Source: Coix lacryma-jobi var. lacryma-jobi (lineage: Eukaryota > Streptophyta > Magnoliopsida > Poales > Poaceae). From it: a stretch of 64,000 bases of DNA. Positions 11,301 to 22,243 of the stretch are shown here, in pieces. The notes below the pieces were generated by a model that had not been told where the DNA came from, did no database searches, and saw nothing but the letters and a program-made list of their open reading frames with translations. How positions within the stretch are numbered: the first letter of the stretch is position 1; every line of letters begins with the position of its first letter. The translations under genes were made by a program, and so were the position numbers. The stretch is from the NCBI GenBank assembly GCA_009763385.1, contig CM019823.1, positions 168,670,302-168,734,301 of the forward strand, in the 5' to 3' direction.

Positions 11301-13046
11301 GGACCGGTGGTCGGAGGATCAGACGTGGTGGCTGACATGCTGGGACAGCAACGAGCAGAGACTTGCGGGACACGGTGTGGCTCAGGTCATGGACCTGAGG
11401 ACATGTGTCGGTGGGCGAGGTGTACGAACAGTGCATCCCTCTACGGCTTCGGTTTGGTGGTAGAGCCCCAGAAAAACCACCGGGTCGGTTTTCCGAGTTT
11501 GGGCTTCAAAACTCGTGCTGAGGATGGTTTCTATGTTTAGGCCTCAAAACCTGGGCGCTGACAGGTTTCTGAGTTTGGGCCACAAAACTGATCGGAGGAC
11601 AGTTTCCCGGTTTTAGCCTCAAAACCGAGGGGAACCAAAAAGGACGAACGACACGTGGCAGCATACTGAGGCTTGCGTCGAGGCGAAGGTAAAGATGAGG
11701 AAGGCGCATGGCCGTCGTATCGACTACACTTCGAGTTGGACAGGAATAACCTTAGGGTTAGTCTGCTCACTCATTATCAGTAGGGGTAGAAGGAGAATAA
11801 TGTATTAGGCTATATAGGGAGAGGCAACCCTCCCTCCAATCCATCTCAGCCATTTGCTATTTTCATTATAGGGCTTCAGTCTCCGCAAACCTCTGTTGTA
11901 GCTACTGAGATCCGCAGAGCAGCACAATACCTCTGTGTTCATGAAGATTTTGAGGAAACGGGACCGCAATCCCGTTGTCTCCTCGTGGGGACGATTTTCG
12001 GCTGGTAATTGAGTTGTTATTCGCGTTCTTGAGTTGTTCTTCGCATTTTGCTTTTCTCCTCAATTTACCCTCGCTCGATCTCCCTCTACGTTGTCTTGTT
12101 TTCAAATCTATTTGAACCTACTTGTTCTTTGCTGTGAGGAGATCATTTCCACCAAGGCATTTAACTCAAACCTCACGAACAAGTAGATCGGGTCAATTTG
12201 AGTTTAGTTGTGACTTTTTCGTTCTTGCACCAATCTCTTCGATTTCCCAGAGTTTGAGTTGATTTGAGCAGATGATTTCTTAGGGCTAGTCTTCCAACTA
12301 CCTAGTGATCATTTTCTACAAGTTTGGAATCGAGTGATTTTGGTTTGCATCGGATTTGGAGAGATTTGGTGAGGAGGCAAATGTTTTCGCCCTCATTGGA
12401 CGTCCGCGCGTCGGGGTCTCGGCCTGACCATTGGCCAGACTCCGCGCTATTTGGGCTGACAAGGTACCCGCGAACAGTCCCCATTGACAGGCCCGGACAG
12501 TCCGGGACCTGTCCAGGGAGCTTCAACAACTTTGTGTTTTCGTGGAGTTGGCCGGCGGACAGTCCGCCAGGAAACCACAGACAGTTCGACTCTGGGTGGA
12601 CAGTTTGGGATCGTACTCGCGGACAGTCTGAACTGCCGTTGATTGTAGAGTTTTAGTGTATTTGCTCTCCCGGCTTTTCGGCTTCGTTTTCGGACTTTCT
12701 TTGTTCCTTGAGTTCACCAAGAAACTTCTCTAGGTATCTTTGTCACGAGTTGCATAGATATTTGGGGGAATCCCGAGCTAGCCTTCCATCTATCCACGCT
12801 CCGAGGTTAGGTTTTTGAGTGAGAACTCAACTCGGTGCGTGAAAGTTTCGGGTTGCTCTCTTTGGTGGTGCCTCGCTGTGATCCTAGGGATCATCCACCT
12901 TCAGTCTAACGGTCGTGGGAATCACGTTTGGGTTCGAAGCTTTCGGGGTTGAATTTTGGGACAATAGCCTAAGTCTCGAAGAATTTTTTTTTCGCTCCCA
13001 TTCACCCCCCCTCTGGTCACCTCTGTTTAGCATTCTCGGTCCTTCA
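11301..13046 (+). repeat. Element C: 5'-truncated inner LTR
   Basis: Homologous to B's LTR from about its position 8148 onward; roughly the first 196 bp are missing. It ends CTCGGTCCTTCA at 13046. TATATAGGG at about 11811 looks like the TATA box of this family. CGGACAGTCCG palindromes lie at about 12490-12560, fewer and more decayed than in B. The junction with gag falls at GAC/GGACC, allowing only a few bases of microhomology. It is clearly more diverged from the outer LTRs than they are from each other. Confidence 0.88.
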
Positions 13047-13047
13047 A

Positions 13048-13059
13048 TTGGTATCGAAG
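13048..13059 (+). other. Primer binding site of segment C
   Basis: TTGGTATCGAAG directly after the inner LTR, same place as in B and D, with one further change from the tRNA complement. Confidence 0.75.
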
Positions 13060-14342
13060 CGGGTTAAGGATCCTCCATCTTAGCCGGTTCCAGATCCACC
13101 GAAGGCGACATGGATCACGGCATGGGCAAACCGCCGTTTTTTTTGATGGGACGAACTATGCGTATTGGAAGATACGTATGTTGGGCTATCTTAAGAGCAT
13201 GAGTGCTTCGGTTTGGGAGATTTGCAACCCTGCCGATTATGTGGTCTTGGCTGCTCGTGTGACTCAACAGCAGATCGATGAGCACGATGCCAATAGCCGA
13301 GCCCGTAATGCTCTTTTGTCATGTTTGCGCATGACTGAGTTTGATCGCGTTTCTCACCTCACCACGGCTCGGGAGATTTGGGCGACTCTCATGCGCTTTC
13401 ATGAGAGAACCACACGAGTCGCATAAGCGTGAATATGAGAACTTTCGACACATGCCTGGCGAGAGCATTGAAAGTTTATTCACTCGCTTTGAGGTCATTG
13501 TCACAGGATGAGGGCTAACAAAGAGCTTTTGCCATACGACGATCATGAGAGAGCTCTCAAGCTTCTTCATACTCTTGATCGGTCGGTGTGGGACTCCAAA
13601 GTTCAGGCGATCATCGAATCACCTAACTATGAGACTCTCACTTGTGATGATCTCTTCAGTAAGCTCAAGTCCAGTGAGATTGACGCCATGATGAGGGCTT
13701 CTTATGAGAATCCTTCTGGCCCGTCGATGGCTTTGGTTTTTGGTTCTTCTGCGAACCCATCTGGAGGCTTTGCACTTTCTTCTCTTCTTTCTGTTATAGA
13801 AGAGCAGCTGGAGTTCATGGGTGATGACAAGCTGGCTTTGCTTGCCAACCGTTTCTCGCGGTTTCACACAACCGCATGAACCGCTCGCCGCGGAGGAGGA
13901 CGAGCTGGATGCTTCGAGTGCAGTGACCATGACCACTTCATCGCCAACTGCCCTAAGAAGAACAGGCAGGCATTTGCAAGGGTGATCACAGCCACAAGTA
14001 TGACTCTAGCAAGCGCAAGGAGAAGTACAACCCCGTCAAGCACAAGCGGAAGGGTGGCTTCGACAAGGACTACGTCAAGCAGAAGTACTTGGAGAAGGCC
14101 AAGGCCGAGCAGTGTGCTTCTTCGCCATGCTTAGCGACGTCATCCACAACTCGGACAACGACTTCCACTCTTGCGTCAAGCGATGATGGTCGGAGAAGAA
14201 GAAGATCGAGGACAAGCTGAACGGGGCTCTGCTTCTTTCGCCGACAATGAGGGCTTCTACAACACCATGGCTCTTGGCGATGAGGTCGACAACAGATGAG
14301 GAGATCCCTCAGAATTACGACGACGACGATGAAACCTCCCAG

Positions 14343-16172
14343 GTATCACAAACTGCTGATGACTTGCTGCTGAGGTTGAGACCCTTACTGCTGCTCTAGT
14401 TAGTCAGGACAAACTGCTAAAACTTGCTGCTAGAGAGAGGAAGGATTTTAGGCAAAGTGGGAGGATGCGATTAAGGAGCTTGAGTTTTCCAAGTCCACCG
14501 TTGTAGTCACTGAGAGGATGAGTGTGAGATGTGCTCCAAGCACATCACTGACCTTCTCACCTTGAGAGGGAAGTATGTTGCTTTGGTTGGAGAGGTGGAT
14601 GAGCTTAGGGATAGACCCACTTTGCTTGGTGCGTGCAAGTCTTATGCATCCTTGCAATCTGAGTTGGCGAGAAGAATGCCGAGATTGGTCTCTTGAGAAG
14701 GGCCAACTCAAGTAGCACTTGTTGTCTAGGTGTCCTTTGTGTGAGGGTTTGGAGATGGAGATGCTAATGTGAAGCATGACAAGATGCAAACCGAGGAAGA
14801 AAACACATACCTTCGGACCATCTTGTCATGGTTTCTAGTGGAGAGCCGCAAGCTTGGCATGATGATTGCCCCATTCAACGTGCTTCCTGTCAAGTCCACC
14901 GTGGTTGTTACCGATGAGGAGGAGTGTGAGATGTGCACCACGCACATGACTGACCTTCTCACTTTGAGAGGTAAGCATGTTGCGTTGATAGGAGAGTGGA
15001 TGAGCTGAAGGCTAGACCCTCACTGTTGGTGCATGCAAGACTTGTCCTGTCTTGCAATCCGAGTTGGCAGAGAAGAATGCCAAGATTGTGTCTCTTGAGA
15101 AGGCCAGCTCGGGTAGCACTTGTGTGGCTAGGTGCGCTTTGTGTGAGGGTTTGGAGATGGAGATTGCAAACGTGAAGCATGACAAGATGCAAACCGAGGA
15201 GGAAACACATACCTTCGGACCATCTTGTCATGGGTGTCTTGTGGTGAGCCGAGCTCGGGATGATGATCTCCCAATTCAAGCGAGCTGCTGGAGGTCCCGG
15301 TGTAGGTTTTGCTCCGGTGTTGATCGTTCTGCTTTTGGGAAGATTGGAGAGTCGAGTGGTTGAACCCGAGTGAGAAGCCCAACTCCACCACTACTCCCAA
15401 ACTTACCAAGCTTCCACCCAAAGAGCCTCTCAAGCCTAACACCAAGGATGGAGTGTTTGAGGAACCTCCGAGAGCTCCACCCAAGAACCAAGTGTGGCAT
15501 CCCAAACCCACCACCTAAAGAACAAGCTGACACAATGCCACCCATCCAGGAGGAGCTTATGCCACAGAAGGGCAAAGTGATCCACACCCACCACATGAGT
15601 ACCAACAACCCCCTTTGAGAGCGGTGAGGTACCATTGGAGCACTGTGGGAGAGATGGACACTTGAGTGAGTTCTGCTTTCGGCGCAAGAGAGAGCGCGTC
15701 GTGCTAGGGAGATGAACAATGCGGACATGTACCATCCTCTCCATGATGTACATGCGCCAATGTTCAGAGTCGTGCTGCTAGGCCAGAGGTCCAGAACCTC
15801 AAGTTCCCAGGCCTAGGCAGAGGAGAGCTCCGAGGAGAGATGCTAGGCCTAGAGTGCAGTGCCTCAAGTTCTAGGCCTAGGCCTCGTAGAGAGCGTGCCC
15901 GGCGGGAGCCTGCAGTTGTAGGCTATGGACCCCGTGGCGGTGGCTTTGTAGTTGAGCGTTTTCCCCCACTGCGTTTTGAGTATCGCGATGGACGCTCCTC
16001 CCTTAGCGGCCACACCTTTCTAAACGTGGTGATCGCTTCCTCCGTAGATGTGCTAGGAATGGTTTTTACACTGACCGTTCTTTTGAGCAGCCGGCCCAAC
16101 ACTGGTATTCTCCTACTTCACTAACCCCAGTTTTGGACCGTATGCTCACCCTATGTCTTTTTATTGATGTAG
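14343..16172 (+). other. GT...AG-bounded segment absent from element D (intron-like)
   Basis: C reads ACCTCCCAG/GTATCACAA at the left edge and TTTTTATTGATGTAG/GTAAAACG at the right edge. In D (minus strand, junction at 41237/41238) the sequence is ACCTCCCAG/GTAAAACG. The 1,830 bp are missing with no extra or lost base, and the edges have GT and AG, a T-rich run before the AG, and AG/GT exon contexts. The D reading frame runs straight through from gag into protease. The segment itself is protein-coding in character, so it would be a retained or alternative intron rather than a silent one. Confidence 0.75.
14490..15293 (+). repeat. Two ~402-bp tandem copies inside C gag
   Basis: CAAGTCCACCG...GAGTGTGAGATGTGC starts at about 14490 and again at about 14892. 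Both copies run through the coiled-coil codons to ACATACCTTCGGACCATC. The period is measured from GAGTGTGAG at 14520 and 14922. They differ by scattered substitutions and indels. Confidence 0.85.
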
Positions 16173-17560
16173 GTAAAACGATTGGAGAACGTTTGGTTGG
16201 TGGATTCCGGGTGTTCGAGACACATGACCGGAAATGCCAAGTGGTTCTCCAGTCTTAGTCCGTCGCCGGAAAGGAGTATATCACCTTCGGCGACAATAGC
16301 AAAGGTAAGGTTTTGTCTCGTGGGTCGGTGTGAGTTAATGAGCACTTTGTGTTGCGCGATGTTGCTCTTGTTTCTAACTTGCATTTTAATTCCTCTTTCT
16401 GTTTCGCAACTCTTTGACAACGACTATGAGATTCGTTTTAAACCGAATCTCAGTCATATTTTGGACCCTCAGGGCAATCTTGTTTGGGGATTTCGCCTTT
16501 TGGGAAAGTCTTTCGTGCGGATTTCTCAGAGTCTTTTGGCATTTCTCGTTGTCTTGTGCTGGACCTTCTCTCTTCTGATCTTTGGAAGTGGCATAGGAGA
16601 CTAGGACATTTGATCTTCGACTTACGTGCAAGACTTAGTTCACTTGGCCTAATCCGGATTACCCAAGTTATCCATGGAGAAGGATCTTGTTTGCCATTCT
16701 TGTAGACATGGGAAGATGGTTGCCGCTCCCCACCATCTAGTGACTCAGGTCATGACCAAGCGCCCTGGAGAGCTTTTGCATATGGACCTTGTTGGTCCGG
16801 CTCGGGTGAGCTCGGTTGGGGGGAAGTGGTATGTGCTTGTGTTGTGATGACTTTTCGAGATATTCGTGGGTCTTCTTTTTAGCTGAGAAGACCGAGACTT
16901 TCTCCCTTGCTCGCAATCTGATTTTGCGTCTTCAGAACGTTCCCTTTGAACTCGATGTGAGCTATTAGGAGTGATAATGGTTCCGAATTCAAGAATTCGG
17001 ATTTTGAGAAGTTTTGTAACTCTTTGGCTTGGAGCATCAGTTTTCTTCTCCCTACACACCGCCACAAATGGTGTTGTAGAGAGGAAGAATCAGACCCTTG
17101 TAGAGATGGCCAGGACGATGCTCGATGAGCATAGGACTCCTAGGCGATATTGGGCCGAAGCTATGAGCACTGCATGCTATATTTCCAATCGCATTTTTCT
17201 TCGAGCTTTCTTGAAAAAGACCTCTTATGAGTTGCGTTTTGGAAAACTCCCCAGGTGAGTTATTTTAGAGTTTTTGGTTGCCATTGTTTTATACTCAAAA
17301 AGGGCAACCTGGACAAGTTTGAGTCTCGTTCTTCTGACGGTGTGTTTTTGGGTTATGGCACCCACACTCGAGCTTATCATGTACTTAACCTTGACACTAA
17401 CCGAGTCATGGAGACATCCGATGTCACCTTCGACGAGACCATGGTTTGTCCTTCTTCTCGTTTTGAGCGTGCAGGTGATCACGAGTTCGGTGAGCCTCTT
17501 TTTGATGACGAGGACGAGTGTTGAAGGTATGGATGATCCAGCACCCCCTCCACCTGCTTT
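16173..17560 (+). pseudogene. Segment C pol: protease and integrase (broken)
   Basis: The protease motif VDSGCSRHMTG lies at about 16200-16232. The HHCC region is partly readable (WKWHRRLGHL, about 16588-16617). The integrase core has HMDLVGP (about 16780), SDNGSEFK (about 16972-16995) and GVVERKNQT (about 17072-17098). The C-terminal region SYFRVFGCHCF is at about 17260. Frameshifts or stops occur at about 16300, 16620, 16845, 16960 and 17255, and bases are lost near 17040-17060. Follows the gag end without a gap. Non-functional, but every catalytic position can be located. Confidence 0.85.
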
Positions 17561-18960
17561 GCCGCAAGGAGCGGCTTCTACGACGACTCACGGCCCCGGC
17601 ACTTCTTCTTCCTGGGGGCCGTGGGATCCGCCACCCCGAGCGGTACCCTTTGTACCCGGGGGCACCAGCTGCTGTTGAGGGGGAGGCCACTTCGGCAAGG
17701 GAGGCGCCACGACACATTCAGCGCCAGCACCCGCCTCAGCAGATGATCGGCAACATCGACGAACGCGTCACCGGTCAGGCAAATCTCTCACTTTGCTCAT
17801 TCTGCATTTGTTGCTGATTTTGAACCCCGGGATGTTGGACACGCTTTGACGGATCCGGATTGGGTCAATGCCATGCATGAGGAGCTTGAAAACTTTGAGA
17901 GAAATCGGTTTGGGTTCTAGTGTCTCCACCTTCTAAGTGTCATCCAATTGGGACAAAATGGGTTTTCAAAACAAACAGGAGAAGATGGCCATGTTGTGAG
18001 AAACAAGGCCAGACTCATAGCCTAGGGATATAGTCAGAAGGAGGGGATAGACTATGAGGAGACGTTTGCTCCTGTAGCTCGTTTGGAGGCTATTAGGATA
18101 CTCTTGGCTTTTGCTGCATCCAAAGGTTTCAAACTTTTTCAAATGGATGTCAAGAGTGCCTTCTTAAACGGCTACATAGAAGAGGAGGTGTATGTTAGAC
18201 AACCCCCTGGTTTCGAAAATCCCAAGTTTCCAAACCATGTCTTTAAACTTCACAAAGCTTTGTATGGTTTGAAACAAGCCCCTAGAGCCTGGTATGATAG
18301 GTTGAAAACCTTTTTGCTTGCTAAGGGTTTTAAAATGGGATGTGTAGATAAAACGCTCTTTCTCCTCAAGCAAGGCACTGATACTCTCTTGGTCCAAATT
18401 TACGTGGATGATATCATTTTCGGTGGTTCTTCTCACGCTTTGGTTGCCAAGTTTGCAGATACTATGAGCAGGGAGTTCGAGATGAGCATGATGGGCGAGC
18501 TAACTTTCTTTCTCGGATTGCAAATTAAGCAATCCGAGAAGGGACGTTTGTGCACCAGGGCAAGTACACCAAGGACTTGCTGAAGAGGTTTGATATGGGT
18601 GAGGCCAAGCCTCTTCCAACACCCATGTCGACCATGACGGCCCTGGATGCGGACAAGGATGGAGAAGCTGTGGACCAGAAGGAGTACCGAAGCATGATCG
18701 GGTCGCTGCTCTACTACCTGACGGCGACACGCCCGGACATCCAGTTCGCGGTGTGTCTGTGCGCATGCTTTCAGGCGTCGCCGCGCACTTCTCACCGTCA
18801 GGCGGTGAAGCGCATTTTCAGGTACCTTCGTTTCACACCTGAGTTCGGGATCTGGTATTCAGCTTCCTCCACCCTCTCCCTTTGCGGTTATTCCGATGCC
18901 GATTTTGCGGGTTGCCGTGTTGAGCGCAAGTCCACTTTTGGGACTTGCTAGTTTATTGGA
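17561..18960 (+). pseudogene. Segment C pol: linker and reverse transcriptase (broken)
   Basis: After a Pro-rich linker the copia-type RT starts at about 17850 (DPDWVNAMHEEL). 18083-18583 is open for 166 codons with MDVKSAFLNG, the intact HVFKLHKALYGLKQAPRAWY (the point where B cut A's RT) and the catalytic YVDDIIFGG (about 18400-18428). A frameshift at about 18540 moves to 18550-18951, which carries the connection region YRSMIGSLLYYLTATRPDI. An in-frame TAG stands at 18027-18029. Confidence 0.9.
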
Positions 18961-19320
18961 TCTTCTCTTGTATCGTGGTCTTCTCGCAAGTCAGTCTAGT
19001 CGCTCAGTCTACCACAGAGGCTGAATATGTTGCTGCGGCTAGCTGCTGTTCTCATTGCTTTGGATGATGGCCACTTTGCGTGATTTTGGTATGAGCTTTT
19101 CTTGTGTGCCTTTGCTTTGTGACAGCACGAGTGCTATTAGCGTTGCTAAGAACCCCGTGCTTCACTCGAAGACCAAACACATTGATGTGCGCTTTCACTT
19201 TCTGCGAGACCACTATGAGAAGGGTGATATCAACCTTCGCCATGTCGATACTCATCATCAGCTGACTGATATTCTCTCACCAAGCCTTTGGACGAATCAA
19301 CCTTTAATCGGTTGAGGGGT
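18880..19320 (+). pseudogene. Segment C pol: RNase H (broken)
   Basis: Copia RNase H starts with YSDADFAGC (about 18890-18915). The STTEAEYVA motif follows (about 19008-19035, shifted frame), then FHFLRDHYEKGDI and a C-terminal IFSPSLW-type end at about 19290. Stops at 18949 and shifts near 18995 and 19045 break it. Compare D, 38071-38541, where most of it is open. Confidence 0.88.
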
Positions 19321-20208
19321 GAGCTTGGTGTGTGTTTTCCCCTTTTAGATGGGGGAAACATTTTGGTTCTTTGTATCATACACTGACTTTTCATTTATCC
19401 TTGTTTCTTCTATTGGTATCTTCTTGCATCCTTTCTGCATTTCATTTTACATACGCTATTACATTCTGAGCTTCATGTATATAATCTTGAGAATGTGATT
19501 ATGCTCTATGTAGTATGTTCCAATGCTTTATGTTGATGCATGTAGCTTATGCTCTTTCTGATCACTGATACATGTTGTGAGCTGAGCTATTTTCGGAATG
19601 GTGAACCTGCTTAACATACATAAAACTGAAAATGTTCACCATTGAGATGTGCACTAGCATTTGGGATAGGATGTGTTGAGTTCACTCGTGCTTTTCATAT
19701 ATGCTAGGTTGCTATGTCTCTAGTCTTGAGTCATTCACTTCTTGCTTGTATGTTCATATTCTGTCAATAAAATTTGAACCAAGTTTTTAAGTGAATTTGA
19801 AAAGATCGAGATGGGATTGCTTGTCAACACATCACGGTATCGAGACTGTTTCTCATTGCACATTTGAGTTAAACTTGAGCCGTGTAGTGTATGACCGAAA
19901 CCGATGCTTTAAGCTTCTGATTGCATATGCATATTCGCTTGGCGACTCGTTGAAAAGTTAGGCAATGACAAGCCTTCAACCTCTCGCAAACACTTGCTGA
20001 ATTTGAACTTGTGTAATTTCACCACCGTTGCAACTCCGATTATAAATTGAAATCACAAGTATATGTTTCATTCTATAGCATGATGTTTGAACTGTGCTAG
20101 GGGTAGTTCACCTTGTATACATGATTAGCACTTGTCTTCCTGTCTATACATGTTTGGTGCTATTTTGGTGGTGAATACCTTTTTGGCTAAAAACTGCTCA
20201 CTCTGCTC
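19321..20208 (+). other. 3' untranslated region of segment C
   Basis: AT-rich, no ORF. It is collinear with D's reverse complement 37242-38070 (for example TTTTAGATGGGGGAAACATTTTGG and the run ending GGTGGTGAATAC), so it is native family-2 sequence downstream of pol, not an insertion. Confidence 0.75.
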
Positions 20209-20213
20209 GTATG
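20209..20213. repeat. Candidate target duplication of the gypsy fragment, left copy (GTATG)
   Basis: GTATG here and again at 21908-21912, right after the gypsy LTR. The bases following 20213 do not begin an LTR, so if the duplication is real the element's 3' end has been deleted internally. Confidence 0.4.
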
Positions 20214-20594
20214 TTCATATACCACTGTTTCGCCTCCTCTTCAAGCGAGAAAGGGAACAGTTTCCACCTAAGAGTTTCTTGTGACATGCCTGAAATGGTC
20301 AGGCATGCACAGAGTTGCTCAAACTCCTGCAAGTGATGGTATGGGTTTTTCGTAGTTTAAACCAGAGAAGGGTTGTTCCCGAACCATGGCTATAAAACCA
20401 GGACGGAACTCATAACCTAACCTGAAGCTATGATGGGCTTTGACGATTGCGGTGGTTCTATGAGCTCGCCATTGGGAGCAGAAAGTTGGTAAAGAGAGTT
20501 TTGCTCCATTGGGTATAAAGAAAAGGTAAAAGAATAAGAAAAGAAAGAGATACAGGGGCAACTAGGTCCTGAACACAAAAACGACAACCGTTCC

Positions 20595-20612
20595 CCGGCA
20601 ACGGCGCCAGAA
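20595..20612 (-). other. Second copy of the gypsy primer binding site
   Basis: CCCGGCAACGGCGCCAGAAA occurs here and again at about 20666-20685, 72 bp apart. Each copy is followed by TGCTTGTTG and a TTCTTAGCG phrase like the LTR terminus. This looks like a small duplication of LTR end plus primer site. Confidence 0.7.
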
Positions 20613-20689
20613 ATGCTTGTTGACACTTCTTAGCGTCGCTACCAAGAATAGGGTTTGAATCTATTCCCGGCAACGGCGCCAGAAATGCT

Positions 20690-21907
20690 TGTTGGTATTT
20701 CTTAGCGAAGCAGCAAAGTCCGCAAGCGCACGGAAGATACCGTTGTAGCACTTCACCCGGTGGTATTCAGGGTATCGTAATTTCTCAGGGAACGGAAGTG
20801 TTCAAGGTCACGGATCTAATAAACCCTAGAGAGAAAAGAGGGGAACGACTTGGGTAACGAGGTTCTTCTAATGCTTAGAAGCCTCAAACAAGGTAACGTA
20901 TTTTCACACACCTTACTTCGGGCACCGGCTTATACCTGGTCTGCCAGGTAACTCCGGCCTATAGCTCTACGCCGTATCCGAACGTGGGGGAAACTAAGGG
21001 CAAACAGGGCTGTCACCACCTGCTGCCGACCCCTCACCCGTGGGATACGAGGCAAACGAGGGTAGCTCTTAGCTTAGACACCACGTCTACGCTATTAGCT
21101 ACTACTCTAGCGTTGGCCAGGAACCCCTCCAAATGATTCAGAGGTTCCTCTACTAGAGTATCCACCAAAATGGACAACGAACCCGCAAGATTGTAAGAAC
21201 AAGATAACAATGCTCAAGAACTTACTAGAACAAAAGTAGAACTCAACCTTTTCTTACTCCAATGTAGTAAGTCGGGTTGCAGAGGTACAGCGCAGGAAGT
21301 AGTCAATACTTCGGCCTCCCGACTAGTGCAACTAGGGGATGGAGCCGGTTACTTGCTACTTCTCTTACTCTACTCTCTATCTCGCTCCCTATTCTATTCC
21401 TAACCTAGAGGCTAAGGATATGAGTGAAGCTCTTCCTCTCTACTTCTTCTCTTGTATCTTGATACTTCCCCTTGAGAGGTCCTCTCCCCATGCTTATATA
21501 GGGGTTCTAAGTCGGTTCAATAGGGGTTTGCTGCAAATTTCACCCAGCACCGCCTTAGGAACATTGATTGTACCGCCTCTGCAAAGGCGGTGGACAGGTG
21601 GCGTCTCTAGGGGGGCGGCCGACCCCTGGCTGGGCCCCCGTGGGCTGGACCAAAGCCCATTTGGCCTGAAACGTCGTGCTGAGTCTGAATCTGGTTGAAG
21701 TTTGATACACTTTGGTACTTGGTTTTGATTTTTCCTTCAATTCTTCCTTTACTTTCGGCCCAAATCACGTTGTTCCTGTATAAATACATGTTCACCAAAA
21801 CTGTGGAATTTGTTAGTGTAAAAGGCCCTACCTCTAGTTTGGTGACATTTTTATAGAGAATCATATGCATGTTGGCGATATAGAATATGTGTTAAGAATC
21901 GCCAACA
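20690..21907 (-). repeat. Gypsy LTR (minus strand)
   Basis: 1218 bp. In its own sense it starts TGTTGGCGATTCTTAACAC and ends AAGAAATACCAACA. The outer 38 bp (21870-21907) form a perfect 10-bp inverted repeat TGTTGGCGAT/ATCGCCAACA with an 18-base loop. No ORF. Confidence 0.8.
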
Positions 21908-22015
21908 GTATGCTTTTCAATGAGTCGTTGGAGCTATACTGTTTAGAGCATATTTGCATTTTCTTGACTATATTCCTGAAGCTGCTAACTTGCATTTTGA
22001 CTCATATGCATGTTC

Positions 22016-22195
22016 GAAGGGGGAGAACCTCTCTTGTTGGCACTTTTGATGGTGCATTTTCTAAGGGGGAGAAAATTGCTTTCGATTCCTTTTACTTGAT
22101 GGTGCATTTTCAACTAAGGGGGAGAATTTGGACAAATCATGCCTCCCATGTTCAAAGGGGAGAGGAATCGGTTGTGTGCACCATGCAAGGGGGAG
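22016..22195 (+). repeat. Cluster of polypurine tracts (multi-PPT)
   Basis: AAGGGGGAGAA-type tracts at about 22016-22027, 22063-22075, 22115-22126, 22154-22164 and 22187-22195, ahead of the final tract at 22652-22662. Repeated polypurine tracts upstream of the 3' LTR are a known Sirevirus hallmark. D carries matching tracts at 35497-35632. Confidence 0.85.
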
Positions 22196-22243
22196 TTCGC
22201 TCGTGCTGAATTTTTGAATTTTCCAATTGGTTTAGAGCGCTTT

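Larger units (their letters stand above)
13110..16172 (+). pseudogene. Segment C gag (long form, broken)
   Basis: The ATG at 13110 starts the same gag as B. The capsid region (13178-13426, 13508-13879) is followed by a decayed zinc-knuckle and Lys-rich stretch (13880-14340). From 14343 it continues into a segment absent from D: a coiled-coil region built of two ~402-bp tandem copies (starting near 14490 and 14892), each with a CxxC pair, a Pro-rich stretch, a second CX2CX4HX4C knuckle (about 15630-15675), and an Arg/Pro-rich basic tail (about 15780-16130). Many one-base frameshifts are present, so no long frame survives. The long form matches the general Sirevirus gag plan of knuckle plus coiled coil. 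Confidence 0.8.
20214..21907 (-). mobile_element. Ty3/gypsy fragment inside B/C: LTR plus primer site and leader
   Basis: Minus-strand LTR at 20690-21907 with TGTTGG...CCAACA ends. Next to it, in its own sense, come a TGGCGCCGTTGCCGGGA-type primer site and leader (20214-20689). That primer sequence is typical of plant Athila/Tat gypsy elements. No gag or pol remains. Comparing D's uninterrupted 3' region shows that native family-2 sequence stops near 20213 and resumes near 21908. The left edge is uncertain. Confidence 0.7.
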
